Origin: Hypericibacter sp049323455
GTDB taxonomy: Bacteria; Pseudomonadota; Alphaproteobacteria; Dongiales; Dongiaceae
Direction of reading: 5' to 3'
Assembly (NCBI GenBank): GCA_049323455.1
Contig: JBMONF010000029.1
Coordinates: forward strand, 16,982 to 80,981
DNA length: 64,000 bases
In this document: positions 44,498-53,187 of the stretch, in pieces
Position numbering within the stretch: the stretch's first letter is position 1
Layout: each line of letters begins with the position of its first letter
Translations under genes and position numbers: made by a program
The notes under the pieces: model-generated
What the model saw: the letters and a program-made list of their open reading frames with translations, nothing else
Told to the model about the DNA's origin: nothing
Databases searched by the model: none

Positions 44498-47400
44498 ATG
44501 GCGGATGGCGGAGCCGGCGGGGCGCGCTGGCAGTTCTGGATCGATCGCGGCGGCACCTTCACCGATATCGTCGCGCGTCGGCCCGACGGCCGCCTGATCA
44601 CGCACAAGCTCTTGTCCGAGAACCCCGAGCGCTATCGCGACGCCGCGATCCAGGGCATCCGCGAACTCCTGGGCTTAGGCGCCGGCGAGCCGATCCCGGC
44701 CGACGCCATCGCCGCCGTCAAGATGGGCACCACGGTCGGCACCAATGCGCTTCTGGAGCGCAAGGGCGACCGGACGCTCCTGGTCGTGACCAAGGGCTTC
44801 GCCGACGCGCTCCGGATCGGCTACCAGAACCGCCCCGACATCTTCGCCCGCCATATCGAGCTGCCCGAGCTGCTCTATGAGCGCGTGCTCGAGGTCGAGG
44901 AGCGCGTCACCGCCGAGGGCGAGGTGCTGGTGCCGCTCGATCTCGCCCGCGCACGGGCCGGGCTCGAGGCCGCCTATGCCGACGGCATCCGTGCCGTGGC
45001 GATCCTGCTGATGCACGGCTATCGCCACATCGCGCACGAGCGCGAGCTGGCCGAGGTCGCCGAGGCCGCGGGCTTCACGCAAGTCTCGGTCAGCCATCGG
45101 GTGAGCCCGCTCATGAAGCTCGTGGGCCGCGGCGACACCACGGTGGTGGACGCCTATCTCTCGCCGCTGCTCCGCCGCTATATCGACCAAGTGGCCTCGG
45201 AGCTCGGCGGCGCGCGGCTCATGTTCATGCAGTCGAACGGCGGCCTCACCGACGCGAAGCTGTTCCAGGGCAAGGATTGCATCCTGTCGGGGCCGGCCGG
45301 CGGGATCGTCGGCGCGGTCGAGACCTCGCGCCAAGCGGGCTTCGACCACATCATCGGCTTCGACATGGGCGGCACCTCGACCGACGTGTCGCACTATGCG
45401 GGCGAATACGAGCGCGCCTTCGAGACGCTGGTGGCGGGCGTGCGCATGCGCGCCCCCATGATGCAGATCCACACGGTCGCGGCCGGCGGCGGCTCGATCC
45501 TCTTCTTCGACGGCGCGCGGCTCCGCGTCGGGCCGGAGTCGGCCGGTGCGGATCCCGGTCCCGCCTGCTACCGGCGCGGCGGGCCGCTCACCGTCACCGA
45601 CTGCAACGTGATGCTGGGCAAGCTGCAGCCCGACTTCTTCCCGCGCATCTTCGGGCCCGAGGGCGACCAGCCGCTCGATGCCGAGGTGGTGCGGTGGAAG
45701 TTCGCCGAGATGGCGGAGCGCATCGCCGATGCGACCGGCAATCGCCGCACGCCCGAGGAAGTGGCCGAGGGCTTCCTCACCATCGCGGTCGAGAACATGG
45801 CCAACGCCATCAAGGAGATCTCGATCCAGCGCGGCTACGACGTGACGCGCTACACGCTCTGCTGCTTCGGCGGCGCCGGCGGCCAGCATGCCTGCCTCGT
45901 CGCCGACGCGCTCGGCATGACGCGCATCTTCGTCCACCCCATGGCGGGCGTGCTCTCGGCCTACGGCATGGGGCTCGCGGACGTGCGCACCATGCGCGAG
46001 GCGGCGGTCGAGGCGAAGCTCGATGCGGCCGCGGTGGCCGAGGCGCTCGATCGGCTCGCGGGCCTCGAGGCCGACGCGCGCGCCGAGATGCACGCGCAAG
46101 GCCTCGCCGACGCGGCGCTGACGGCGGTCCGGCGCGTCCATCTTCGCTACGAGGGCACCGACGCGCCGCTGATCGTGACGCTGCCGGAGAGCGTTCCACC
46201 CCCACCCCAACCCTCCCCCGTCAAGGGGGAGGGGGAAGAATTTTCATCCCCTCCCTCCTTGAGGGGGAGGGTGAGGGAGGGGGGTGATGCATCAGCCGCG
46301 CTCATCGCCGAGATCGTCGCGCGCTTCGAGGGGGCGCACCGCCAGCGCTACGGCTTCATCGTGCCCGGCAAGGGTCACATCTTGGAGGCGGTGTCGGTCG
46401 AGGTGATCGGCAAGACCGAGAGCGTCGAAGACCTGGCCATCGAGCCGGCGGCGCTCCAGGCGGCCCCACGGCCCCGCGCGCGCGTCCTCATGCGCGCCGC
46501 CGGCCTCGCGCACGACACGCCGCTCTATGATCGCGCCGATCTCAAGCCCGGCGACCGCGTGACCGGCCCCGCCATCATCGTCGAGCCGACCGGCACCAAC
46601 GCGATCGAGCCCGGCTGGGAGGCGCGGCTGACCCCGCGCGGCCATCTGGTGCTGGAGCGCGTCGTGGCCTTGAAGCGCACCGCCGCGGTCGGCACCGAGG
46701 TCGATCCGGTCATGCTCGAGGTCTTCAACAACCTCTTCATGTCGATCGCCGAACAGATGGGCTCGACGCTCGAGAAGACCAGCTACTCGGTCAACATCAA
46801 GGAGCGGCTCGACTTCTCCTGCGCCATCTTCGACGCGCAAGGCCAGCTCATCGCCAACGCGCCGCACATGCCGGTGCATCTGGGCTCGATGGGCGAGAGC
46901 ATCCGCACCGTGATCCGCAGCCGCGCGGGCCGGATGCAGCCGGGCGACGTCTATGTGTTGAACGCGCCCTATAACGGCGGCACGCACCTGCCCGACGTGA
47001 CGGTGATCACGCCGGTGTTCGAGCGGGAAGCGGACGCCTCATCCTTCGAGACGCCCCTTTCAGGGGCTCCTCAGGATGAGGCGAACTCAAAGAGCCGGCC
47101 TCACCCTGAGGAGGCGCCGCAGGCGCCGTCTCGAAGGGCGAGGCCGGAAGAAAACCGCGTCCTCTTCTATGTCGCGAGCCGCGGGCATCACGCCGACATC
47201 GGCGGCATCACGCCGGGCTCCATGCCGCCCGACAGCAAGACGGTCGAGGAGGAGGGCGTCCTCATCGACGATTTCACCCTGGTCGATCGCGGCCGCTTCC
47301 GCGAGGCGGAGCTGCGGGCGCTCCTGGCCTCGGGGCCCTATCCCGCGCGCAACCCCGACCAGAACGTGGCCGACCTCAGGGCGCAGATCGCGGCCAACGA

Positions 47401-48373
47401 GAAGGGCGTGCAGGAGCTCCGGCGCATGGTGGCCCAGTACGGGCTCGACGTGGTCTGGGCCTATATGGGGCACGTCCAGGACAACGCCGAGGAGCAGGTG
47501 CGCCGCGTCATCTCGGTGCTGAAGGACGGCAGCTTCACCTATCCGCTCGACGACGGCAGCAAGATCGCGGTCTCGATCAAGATCGACCATGCCAACCGGT
47601 CGGCGCGGATCGACTTCAGCGGCACGAGCCCGCAGGTCGCGACCAACTTCAACGCGCCCGCGGCCGTGTGCAAGGCCGCGGTGCTCTACGTCTTCCGCAC
47701 GCTGGTCGACGACGACATCCCGATGAACGAGGGCTGCCTCAAGCCGCTCGAGGTGATCATCCCCGAGGGCTCGATGCTGAACCCGCGCTACCCGGCCGCG
47801 GTGGTGGCGGGCAATGTCGAGACCTCGCAATACGTGACCGACGCGCTCTACGGCGCGCTCGGCGTGATGGGGGCCGCGCAGGGCACGATGAACAACTTCA
47901 CCTTCGGCAATGCGCGCTACCAGTATTACGAGACCATCTGCGGCGGCTCGGGCGCTGGCCCCGATTTCGACGGCACCGACGCGGTCCACACCCACATGAC
48001 CAACTCGCGCCTGACCGACCCCGAGGTGCTGGAGTGGCGCTTCCCGGTGCTGGTCGAGAGCTTCGCCATCCGGCGCGGCTCGGGCGGCAAGGGGCGGCAC
48101 CGCGGCGGCGACGGCGTCGTGCGCCGCATCCGCTTCCGCGAGGCCATGACGGCCGCGATCCTCTCGGGCCATCGCAAGGTGCCGCCCTATGGCATGGCGG
48201 GCGGCGAGCCGGGGGCGGTCGGGAAGAACTACGTGATCCGCGCCGACGGCACGCGCGTCGAGCTCGGCTCGACCGACAGGATCGAGATGAACCCGGGCGA
48301 CCTCTTCGTGATCGAGACGCCGGGCGGCGGCGGCTACGGCAAAGCGGCGGAGGCGAAGAGGGCGGCGGAGTAG
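44498..48373 (+). CDS. Fused HyuA-HyuB protein, 5-oxoprolinase type, with two in-frame repeats
   Basis: 1291 residues. N-terminal half is hydantoinase A/oxoprolinase (WIDRGGTFTDIVARRPDG at about 11-28, GTTVGTNALLERKG, GGTSTDVSHYAGEYER, HTVAAGGGSILFFDG); the C-terminal half from about 735 is hydantoinase B (VDPVMLEVFNNLFMSIAEQM, GQLIANAPHMPVHLGSMGES, YVASRGHHADIGG, GGSGAGPDFDGTDAVHTHM). Single-chain A-B proteins are 5-oxoprolinases (ATP-dependent opening of 5-oxoproline to glutamate) or close amidohydrolases. Two segments look foreign: residues 566-597 (PPPPQPSPVKGEGEEF then SSPPSLRGRVREGG) and about 847-884 (SSFETPLSGAPQDEANSKS then RPHPEEAPQAPSRRARPEE). Both are encoded by palindromic genomic repeats. 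The frame stays open and the flanking family sequence continues, so the gene is probably functional. Confidence 0.88.
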   Translation: MADGGAGGARWQFWIDRGGTFTDIVARRPDGRLITHKLLSENPERYRDAAIQGIRELLGLGAGEPIPADAIAAVKMGTTVGTNALLERKGDRTLLVVTKGFADALRIGYQNRPDIFARHIELPELLYERVLEVEERVTAEGEVLVPLDLARARAGLEAAYADGIRAVAILLMHGYRHIAHERELAEVAEAAGFTQVSVSHRVSPLMKLVGRGDTTVVDAYLSPLLRRYIDQVASELGGARLMFMQSNGGLTDAKLFQGKDCILSGPAGGIVGAVETSRQAGFDHIIGFDMGGTSTDVSHYAGEYERAFETLVAGVRMRAPMMQIHTVAAGGGSILFFDGARLRVGPESAGADPGPACYRRGGPLTVTDCNVMLGKLQPDFFPRIFGPEGDQPLDAEVVRWKFAEMAERIADATGNRRTPEEVAEGFLTIAVENMANAIKEISIQRGYDVTRYTLCCFGGAGGQHACLVADALGMTRIFVHPMAGVLSAYGMGLADVRTMREAAVEAKLDAAAVAEALDRLAGLEADARAEMHAQGLADAALTAVRRVHLRYEGTDAPLIVTLPESVPPPPQPSPVKGEGEEFSSPPSLRGRVREGGDASAALIAEIVARFEGAHRQRYGFIVPGKGHILEAVSVEVIGKTESVEDLAIEPAALQAAPRPRARVLMRAAGLAHDTPLYDRADLKPGDRVTGPAIIVEPTGTNAIEPGWEARLTPRGHLVLERVVALKRTAAVGTEVDPVMLEVFNNLFMSIAEQMGSTLEKTSYSVNIKERLDFSCAIFDAQGQLIANAPHMPVHLGSMGESIRTVIRSRAGRMQPGDVYVLNAPYNGGTHLPDVTVITPVFEREADASSFETPLSGAPQDEANSKSRPHPEEAPQAPSRRARPEENRVLFYVASRGHHADIGGITPGSMPPDSKTVEEEGVLIDDFTLVDRGRFREAELRALLASGPYPARNPDQNVADLRAQIAANEKGVQELRRMVAQYGLDVVWAYMGHVQDNAEEQVRRVISVLKDGSFTYPLDDGSKIAVSIKIDHANRSARIDFSGTSPQVATNFNAPAAVCKAAVLYVFRTLVDDDIPMNEGCLKPLEVIIPEGSMLNPRYPAAVVAGNVETSQYVTDALYGALGVMGAAQGTMNNFTFGNARYQYYETICGGSGAGPDFDGTDAVHTHMTNSRLTDPEVLEWRFPVLVESFAIRRGSGGKGRHRGGDGVVRRIRFREAMTAAILSGHRKVPPYGMAGGEPGAVGKNYVIRADGTRVELGSTDRIEMNPGDLFVIETPGGGGYGKAAEAKRAAE
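46196..46286 (+). repeat. Palindromic repeat embedded in coding sequence (copy 1)
   Basis: An imperfect 91-bp palindrome inside the HyuA part. Inner stem CCCTCCCCC (46211-46219) with GGGGGAGGG (46225-46233); the outer CACCCCC and GGGGGGTG ends also pair. A copy in inverted orientation lies between genes at 53188-53285: the 38 bases at the inner-right end differ by only one base by eye. Confidence 0.9.
47037..47147 (+). repeat. Palindromic repeat embedded in coding sequence (second type)
   Basis: Inside the HyuB part. CCTCATCCT (47037-47045) pairs with AGGATGAGG (47073-47081). A second palindromic half follows (GCCGGCCTC near 47094-47102 with GAGGCCGG near 47139-47147). It shares CCTTCGAGACG and CCTGAGGAGG-type strings with the repeat at the right window end (63901-64000). 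Confidence 0.8.
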
Positions 48374-48405
48374 GAAATAGCCTTCTCCCGTTGCGGTCAC
48401 TTGCC

Positions 48406-48525
48406 GTCATCCCGGAACGGCGAAGCCGTTATCCGGGGTCCATGCCGAGGTCAGCGCGCTGCTGCGAGCGTTTTCCGGAGGCATGGATCCCGGATCTCGG
48501 CGCGTCGCGCCTCGTCCGGGATGAC
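48406..48525. repeat. Intergenic palindromic repeat, GTCATCCCGGA type
   Basis: Perfect 11-bp terminal inverted repeats, GTCATCCCGGA (48406-48416) and TCCGGGATGAC (48515-48525), enclose about 98 bases with inner pairs such as AACGGCGAAGCCGTT. It sits between the convergent ends of the oxoprolinase-like and cupin genes and might also help termination. Confidence 0.8.
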
Positions 48526-48539
48526 CGGCTGGGCGCCGG

Positions 48540-48968
48540 TCACTTATCGAACACCGTCAGCTTCGCGCCCTCGGGCGCCACGATGATCGCGATGAGCTTG
48601 GCGGGCTCGGTCTGGCTCGCGTTCTCGCTGACGAGATGCCGGGAGCCGGGCGGCTCGAAGAAGCTCTCGCCGGCGCGATAGACGCGCGCCTCGCCGCCGC
48701 TCACCTGCGAGCGGATGGCGCCCTCGATCACATAGGCCATGACCGAGCCCGCATGGTGATGGGCCGCCGACTTGCCGCCGGGGCCGTATTCGACCAGCAC
48801 CGCGGTGAGGCGGTTGCCGGGCAGGTTGGGCAGCGCCTCGCTCATGACGGGCGTGATCTTCGCCTCTCCGCCGGTGACCGTGCCGGCGAGCAGGTCTGGC
48901 GCCACGGCGAGCAGGAGGCCGCCCGCGAAGGCGAGGGCGAGGGGAAGTCGGGAGAGAAGAATCTTCAT
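48540..48968 (-). CDS. Secreted cupin-domain protein
   Basis: 142 residues. Residues 1-28 (MKILLSRLPLALAFAGGLLL) are a Sec signal peptide. The mature protein is a single cupin: motif 1 GGKSAAHHHAGSVMAYVIEG with the metal-binding His cluster (about 67-75) and motif 2 GESFFEPPGSRHLVSEN. Small periplasmic cupins of this type are common beside redox or AhpD-like genes, but their substrates are mostly unknown. ATG 48968 is required for the signal peptide; an open extension of 45 residues upstream comes from a repeat. The AhpD-like gene upstream on the same strand is 169 bases away across a palindromic repeat. Confidence 0.85.
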   Translation of the reverse strand: MKILLSRLPLALAFAGGLLLAVAPDLLAGTVTGGEAKITPVMSEALPNLPGNRLTAVLVEYGPGGKSAAHHHAGSVMAYVIEGAIRSQVSGGEARVYRAGESFFEPPGSRHLVSENASQTEPAKLIAIIVAPEGAKLTVFDK

Positions 48969-48997
48969 GGAGCTTGCCTCTGACACATCATTGAGTC

Positions 48998-49103
48998 GCC
49001 CCCGCGAAGGCGGGGGCCCATGAACACGGACTGAGCCACTCTGTCCACGACGGTGGTCTTGGATCCCGGGCCTGCGCGCTTCGCGCTCCGCCCGGGATGA
49101 CAA
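48998..49103. repeat. Two palindromic repeats upstream of the cupin gene
   Basis: First hairpin GCCCCCGC (48998-49005) with GCGGGGGC (49010-49017). Second, ATCCCGGGC (49063-49071) with GCCCGGGAT (49090-49098), with an inner GCGCG pairing. Both are typical dispersed alphaproteobacterial palindromes and lie in the leader of the cupin gene on the minus strand. Confidence 0.75.
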
Positions 49104-49137
49104 TGAAGAGTTAGAACCAGCGGCGATCTCGTCGGCT

Positions 49138-49593
49138 TCACCCGTTCCGGCCCGCGACCTCCGGCACCGAGCGGAAGGAGATCGCGAGCCGGTTCCAACC
49201 GTTGATCGTCACGATCACCATCGTCAGGTCGACCAGCTCCCGGTCGGAGAACTGGCGGCGCGCTTCTTCGTAGACCGCGTCGGGGACGTGGCCGTCGGCC
49301 ACGAGCGTCACGGCTTCGGTCCAGGCCAGCGCCGCACGCTCGCGGTCGCTGTAGAGCGGCGTCTCGCGCCAGGCATCGAGCAAATAGAGCCGCTCCTCGG
49401 TCTCGCCCTCCTTGCGGGCGTCGCGCGTGTGCATCGCGATGCAGAAGGCGCAGCCATTGATCTGCGAGGCGCGGGTCTTCACCAGCTCCTGCAGCGAGGG
49501 CTCGATGCTGCATGTGTCGATATAGCCCTGGAGGCCCAGCATCGCCTTGTAGGCGCCGGGTGCGACCGCCGAGGGGCTCAGTCTCGCTTCCAT
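49138..49593 (-). CDS. Carboxymuconolactone decarboxylase/AhpD-like protein
   Basis: 151 residues, one AhpD-like helical domain. The catalytic pattern CAFCIAMHTRDARKEG gives Cys48, Cys51 and His55, the redox pair known from AhpD alkylhydroperoxidases. The rest (PSLQELVKTRASQING, AWTEAVTLVADGHVPDAVYE, LTMVIVTINGWNRLAISFR) is typical of the short stand-alone CMD family with peroxide-reducing or unknown roles. ATG 49593 has GGAAGGA upstream; a longer open frame to 49728 runs into the operator region. It is divergent from a MocR regulator 157 bases away, a common pair in which the regulator probably controls this gene. Confidence 0.9.
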   Translation of the reverse strand: MEARLSPSAVAPGAYKAMLGLQGYIDTCSIEPSLQELVKTRASQINGCAFCIAMHTRDARKEGETEERLYLLDAWRETPLYSDRERAALAWTEAVTLVADGHVPDAVYEEARRQFSDRELVDLTMVIVTINGWNRLAISFRSVPEVAGRNG

Positions 49594-49706
49594 CTGCGTT
49601 GTTCCTTCCGGTGCTCTCGCCTTGGTCTTCGCGCGTCGGGTTCGCGCGGCGTCGATCGCGGATTCGGCGCTTGCCGTGCCGCGACGCGGCAAGTGATATT
49701 CCCGCA

Positions 49707-49728
49707 TTGGCCCATTCGACAGGGCCAA
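49707..49728. promoter_or_regulatory. Palindromic operator candidate between AhpD-like gene and MocR gene
   Basis: TTGGCCC (49707-49713) and GGGCCAA (49722-49728) form a perfect 7-bp inverted repeat with an 8-base spacer. It lies 22 bases before the MocR ATG and in the middle of the divergent region, so it could control both genes. Confidence 0.5.
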
Positions 49729-49750
49729 GAACGGAAAATCCGACTAGGCC

Positions 49751-51190
49751 ATGGCCGAGCGCGAAAACGGCTTGAATTTCAGAACCCTGCGTCTCGACCG
49801 GCGGAGCGCAGCACCGCTCTACCGCCAGCTCTACGAGCGCATCCGCCAAGCGATCCTGACAGGCAATTTGGCGCCGGGGGCGCGACTGCCCTCCACGCGC
49901 AGCCTGGCAAGCCAGCTCGCCACCGCGCGCGGCACGGTCGAACTCGCCTATGCCATGCTCGCGAGCGAAGGCTATGTCGAAGGCCGCTCGGCCGCCGGCA
50001 CGGTGGTGGCGCCGACGCTCGATACAAAGCGCCCGCCGCCGCGCGGCCGTCGCCCGGCTGAGCCCCATCGCACGGATGCCGCGGCCGAGATGTCGCCGCC
50101 GCTGCCCTTCCAGATGGGGCTGCCGGCGCTCGACGTCTTTCCGCGCAAGCTCTGGTCGCGGCTCGTGGCGCGACGCGCGCGCGGCCTGTCGAGCGCGGCG
50201 CTCGCCTATCAGGACGCGGCCGGCTATCGGCCCTTGCGCGAGGCGATCGTCAATTATCTCGCGATCGCGCGGGGGCTCGTCTGCAGCAGCGATCAGGTCC
50301 TCATCACTGCCGGCTATCAGGGCGCGCTCGCGCTTGTCACGCGCGTTCTGCTCAAGCCCGGCGATCCGGTCTGGTTCGAGGACCCGGGCTACTATCGCGG
50401 GCGCGAAGCGCTTGCGCTTGCCGGCGCCTCCATCGTGCCCGTGCCCGTCGACGCCGAGGGCATCGACGTCGAGGAAGGCAGACGGCGCGCGCCCTGGGCG
50501 CGGCTCGCCGTGGTGACGCCGACCCATCAGGCGCCGCTGGGATCCACCCTCTCGCTCACGCGCCGCTTGGCGCTGCTGTGGTGGGCGGCGTCGGCGGGTG
50601 CCTGGGTGGTCGAGGACGACTACGACAGCGAGTTCCGCTATCAGGGCCGTCCCCTGCCGGCGCTCAAGAGCCTCGACGAGGAAGCGCGCGTTTTCTATGT
50701 CGGGACATTCAGCAAGACGCTGATACCGGGGCTGCGGCTGGGCTACCTCGTCGTGCCCGCGGCCGAGATCGACCGCTTCGCGCATGCCGCCTCGCTGCTG
50801 ATGCCGGCCCAGGCGCTGCTCGATCAGATGGTCGTGGCCGATTTCATGATCGAGGGCCATTTCGCCCGCCACATCAAGCGCATGCGCCAGCTCTATGCGG
50901 AGCGCCGGGCGGCCCTGGCGCAAGCGCTCGAAGCGAGGCTCGGCGACCGCTTGCGGCTCGAACTTCAGGGCGGCGGCATGCATCTGATCGCCTGGCTGGA
51001 CGAACGGATGAGCGATGTGGCGCTGGCCGAACGCGGCCGCGCCAAAGGTCTGGTGCTGCATCCGCTCTCGGCGCAACTGATCGAGGCGCGCTATCCGCCC
51101 GCGGTGGGCGTGAGCTTCACCAACCTGCCGGTCGAGAACGCCGTCCGCGAAGTCGAGCGGCTTGCGGCCCTGTTCGACGAGATGGGCTAG
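49751..51190 (+). CDS. MocR/PdxR-family regulator (GntR HTH plus aminotransferase domain)
   Basis: 479 residues. Residues 20-90 are a GntR winged helix (PLYRQLYERIRQAILTGNLA then PGARLPSTRSLASQL, ARGTVELAYAMLASEGYVEG). Residues 115-475 are a fold-type I aminotransferase-like domain that senses pyridoxal phosphate or an amino compound: AYQDAAGYRPLREAI, VLITAGYQGALALV, WVVEDDYDSEFRY, and the PLP lysine in GTFSKTLIPGLRLGY (Lys322). MocR proteins regulate, as dimers, a neighbouring divergent operon, here the AhpD-like gene. The ligand is unknown. It is distinct from the second MocR protein (TauR type) at 57700. Confidence 0.92.
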   Translation: MAERENGLNFRTLRLDRRSAAPLYRQLYERIRQAILTGNLAPGARLPSTRSLASQLATARGTVELAYAMLASEGYVEGRSAAGTVVAPTLDTKRPPPRGRRPAEPHRTDAAAEMSPPLPFQMGLPALDVFPRKLWSRLVARRARGLSSAALAYQDAAGYRPLREAIVNYLAIARGLVCSSDQVLITAGYQGALALVTRVLLKPGDPVWFEDPGYYRGREALALAGASIVPVPVDAEGIDVEEGRRRAPWARLAVVTPTHQAPLGSTLSLTRRLALLWWAASAGAWVVEDDYDSEFRYQGRPLPALKSLDEEARVFYVGTFSKTLIPGLRLGYLVVPAAEIDRFAHAASLLMPAQALLDQMVVADFMIEGHFARHIKRMRQLYAERRAALAQALEARLGDRLRLELQGGGMHLIAWLDERMSDVALAERGRAKGLVLHPLSAQLIEARYPPAVGVSFTNLPVENAVREVERLAALFDEMG

Positions 51191-51428
51191 CCGGGTGGGA
51201 TGCTCTGCCGCCGATCGCGCCGCAGGGACGAACGTGCTTCGACACCGCCGCAGCCGCGCGGGGCCGCTTCGATGCGACCATTCGGCCCTTGGCGACCCGT
51301 TAGCGGTTTGTTGAGGGTTCACGCCCCAAGGTCGAGGGCTTGCCGTGCGGCAGGCTTCTGCCTTCTGCCATCCCCTTGTCTTTTACGCGAATTCGATCCA
51401 TTTCCCGGATATCGAGAGCCTCCCCGCG

Positions 51429-53057
51429 ATGATCATTCAGCCTGCGCTCGAGAAGGGGCCGCCGTCGGATCGGCTTCAGAGTTCGGTCAAGGCCGGCCAT
51501 GTGATCGCGGTCTCGGGCTCGACCGCGACCGGCATCCTCAAGAGCGATGCCGAGGATGTGCGGATCGGCGCCATCGTCCGCATGCCTACACCCTGGTCCG
51601 ACGTGTTCGGCATGGTCGTCAGCCTCCGGGTGGAGAACGCGCTGCCCGAGGCGTCGATCGCCGAAAAGAAGCTCGCGGAAATTCAGCTGCTGGGCGAGAC
51701 GTTGCATGGCGGCGAAGCTGCCGCGCGCGGCTTCCAGCGCGGCGTCTCCGTCCATCCCGGGCTGGGGGCGGACATCTACGCCGCCTCGCGCGAGGAACTC
51801 GAGCTCGTCTATGCCCGGCCCAAGGCGGCCAATGTGCGGATCGGCACGATCCACCAGGACTCCACGCTTCCGGCCTTCGTCGCCACCGACGAGCTGCTCG
51901 GCAAGCATTTCGCCATTCTGGGCGTGACCGGGTCGGGCAAGTCCTGCGCCGTGGCGCTCATCCTGCGCGCCGTGCTCGACCAGAATCCGGGCGGCCATGT
52001 GGTGCTGCTCGACGCCCACAACGAATATTCGGCCGCCTTCGGCGACCGCGCCGAGCTCGTCAATCCCACGAACCTGCAGCTTCCCTACTGGCTGCTCACC
52101 TTCGAGGAGATCGCCTCCGTCTTCGCGAGCCGCACGGGACCCAGCGTGGAGGCGGAGCACGCCGTGCTCAAGGCGGCGATCATCGAGGCCAAGCGCAAAT
52201 ATGGCGGGCCCGAGAAGGAGTCCGACTACATCACCGTGGACACGCCGGTCCCCTACCGGCTCTCCGACGTGCTGCGCGCCATCGACGCGGCCATGGGCAG
52301 GCTCGAGAAGCCGGAGCACAGCACGGCCTATCTCCGGCTCAAGTCGCGCATCGAGGCGCTCAGCAACGACCGGCGCTTCTCCTTCATGTTCTCCGGCATG
52401 GTGGTCAAGGACAACATGGTGGAGATCCTGTCGCGCATCCTGCGCATCCCGGTCGAGCGCAAGCCCATCACCATCATCGACATATCGGGAATTCCTTCCG
52501 AGATCGCCGACGCGGTGGTCTCGGTGCTCTGCCACACGCTGTTCGACTTCGCGCTGTGGAGCGACCGGAGCAAGGCGCTGCCGATCCTGCTCGTCTGCGA
52601 GGAGGCGCACCGCTACGTGCCGCGCGACGACGACCAGGCCCATGGGCCCGCGCGCAAGGTGATCGCCACGATCGCGCGCGAGGGCCGCAAATATGGCGTG
52701 GGTCTCTGTCTCGTGAGCCAGCGCCCGTCGGAGCTGTCGGCGAACATTCTGTCGCAGTGCAACACCATGTTCGCGCTGCGCATGAACAACGAGCGCGATT
52801 GCAGCTTCGTGCGCAACGCCCTGCCCGATTCGGCGATCGGGCTCCTGAGCGCGCTGCCGGCCCTGCGCATGCGCGAGGCCATCGCGGTCGGCGAGGGCGT
52901 CACCATGCCGATGCGGCTCTGCTTCGACGAGCTCGATCCGGGCTCCCGGCCGATGAACGGCACGCCGGCCTTCTCCCGCGCCTGGGCCGAGGATGGCGCC
53001 ACCCGGGAATTCATCAGCGAGACGGTGGAGCGCTGGCGCCGGCAGGTGCGCGACTGA
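51429..53057 (+). CDS. HerA-type (DUF87) ATP-binding protein
   Basis: 542 residues. N-terminal ~150 residues form a beta-rich HAS-barrel (GHVIAVSGSTATGIL, VRIGAIVRMPTPWSD), then a HerA/FtsK-like ATPase: Walker A GVTGSGKSCA (Lys171), VVLLDAHNEYSAAF, Walker B PILLVCEEAHRYVP, VIATIAREGRKYGVGLCLVS then QRPSELSANILSQCNT, the sensor and arginine-finger region. HerA proteins are hexameric DNA translocases; archaeal ones work with the nuclease NurA in end resection, and some bacterial ones pair with SIR2 or nuclease partners in phage defence. No nuclease gene is adjacent. ATG 51429 is chosen; GTG 51345 is an alternative without homology in type. Confidence 0.88.
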   Translation: MIIQPALEKGPPSDRLQSSVKAGHVIAVSGSTATGILKSDAEDVRIGAIVRMPTPWSDVFGMVVSLRVENALPEASIAEKKLAEIQLLGETLHGGEAAARGFQRGVSVHPGLGADIYAASREELELVYARPKAANVRIGTIHQDSTLPAFVATDELLGKHFAILGVTGSGKSCAVALILRAVLDQNPGGHVVLLDAHNEYSAAFGDRAELVNPTNLQLPYWLLTFEEIASVFASRTGPSVEAEHAVLKAAIIEAKRKYGGPEKESDYITVDTPVPYRLSDVLRAIDAAMGRLEKPEHSTAYLRLKSRIEALSNDRRFSFMFSGMVVKDNMVEILSRILRIPVERKPITIIDISGIPSEIADAVVSVLCHTLFDFALWSDRSKALPILLVCEEAHRYVPRDDDQAHGPARKVIATIAREGRKYGVGLCLVSQRPSELSANILSQCNTMFALRMNNERDCSFVRNALPDSAIGLLSALPALRMREAIAVGEGVTMPMRLCFDELDPGSRPMNGTPAFSRAWAEDGATREFISETVERWRRQVRD

Positions 53058-53187
53058 GCCGGCAAGCCCGCGCCGGCTGGCGCCTCGGTCCGCCTCCCAC
53101 TGTTGCGCCGATTGCGCCCACGGCGCCGCTTCGGCCATGATCGCGGCAGGGGGCGCTTTCATGTCGACGATCTCAAGCCGTGCGCGT

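Noticed and set aside
44498..48373. The oxoprolinase-like gene as a pseudogene disrupted by repeats
   Set aside because: Both repeats keep the frame and the conserved HyuA and HyuB motifs continue after each; a broken gene would be expected to show stops or frameshifts.
48406..49103. Insertion sequence between the oxoprolinase-like gene and the AhpD-like gene
   Set aside because: Inverted repeats are present but no transposase; the elements are short palindromes and the cupin gene between them is intact.
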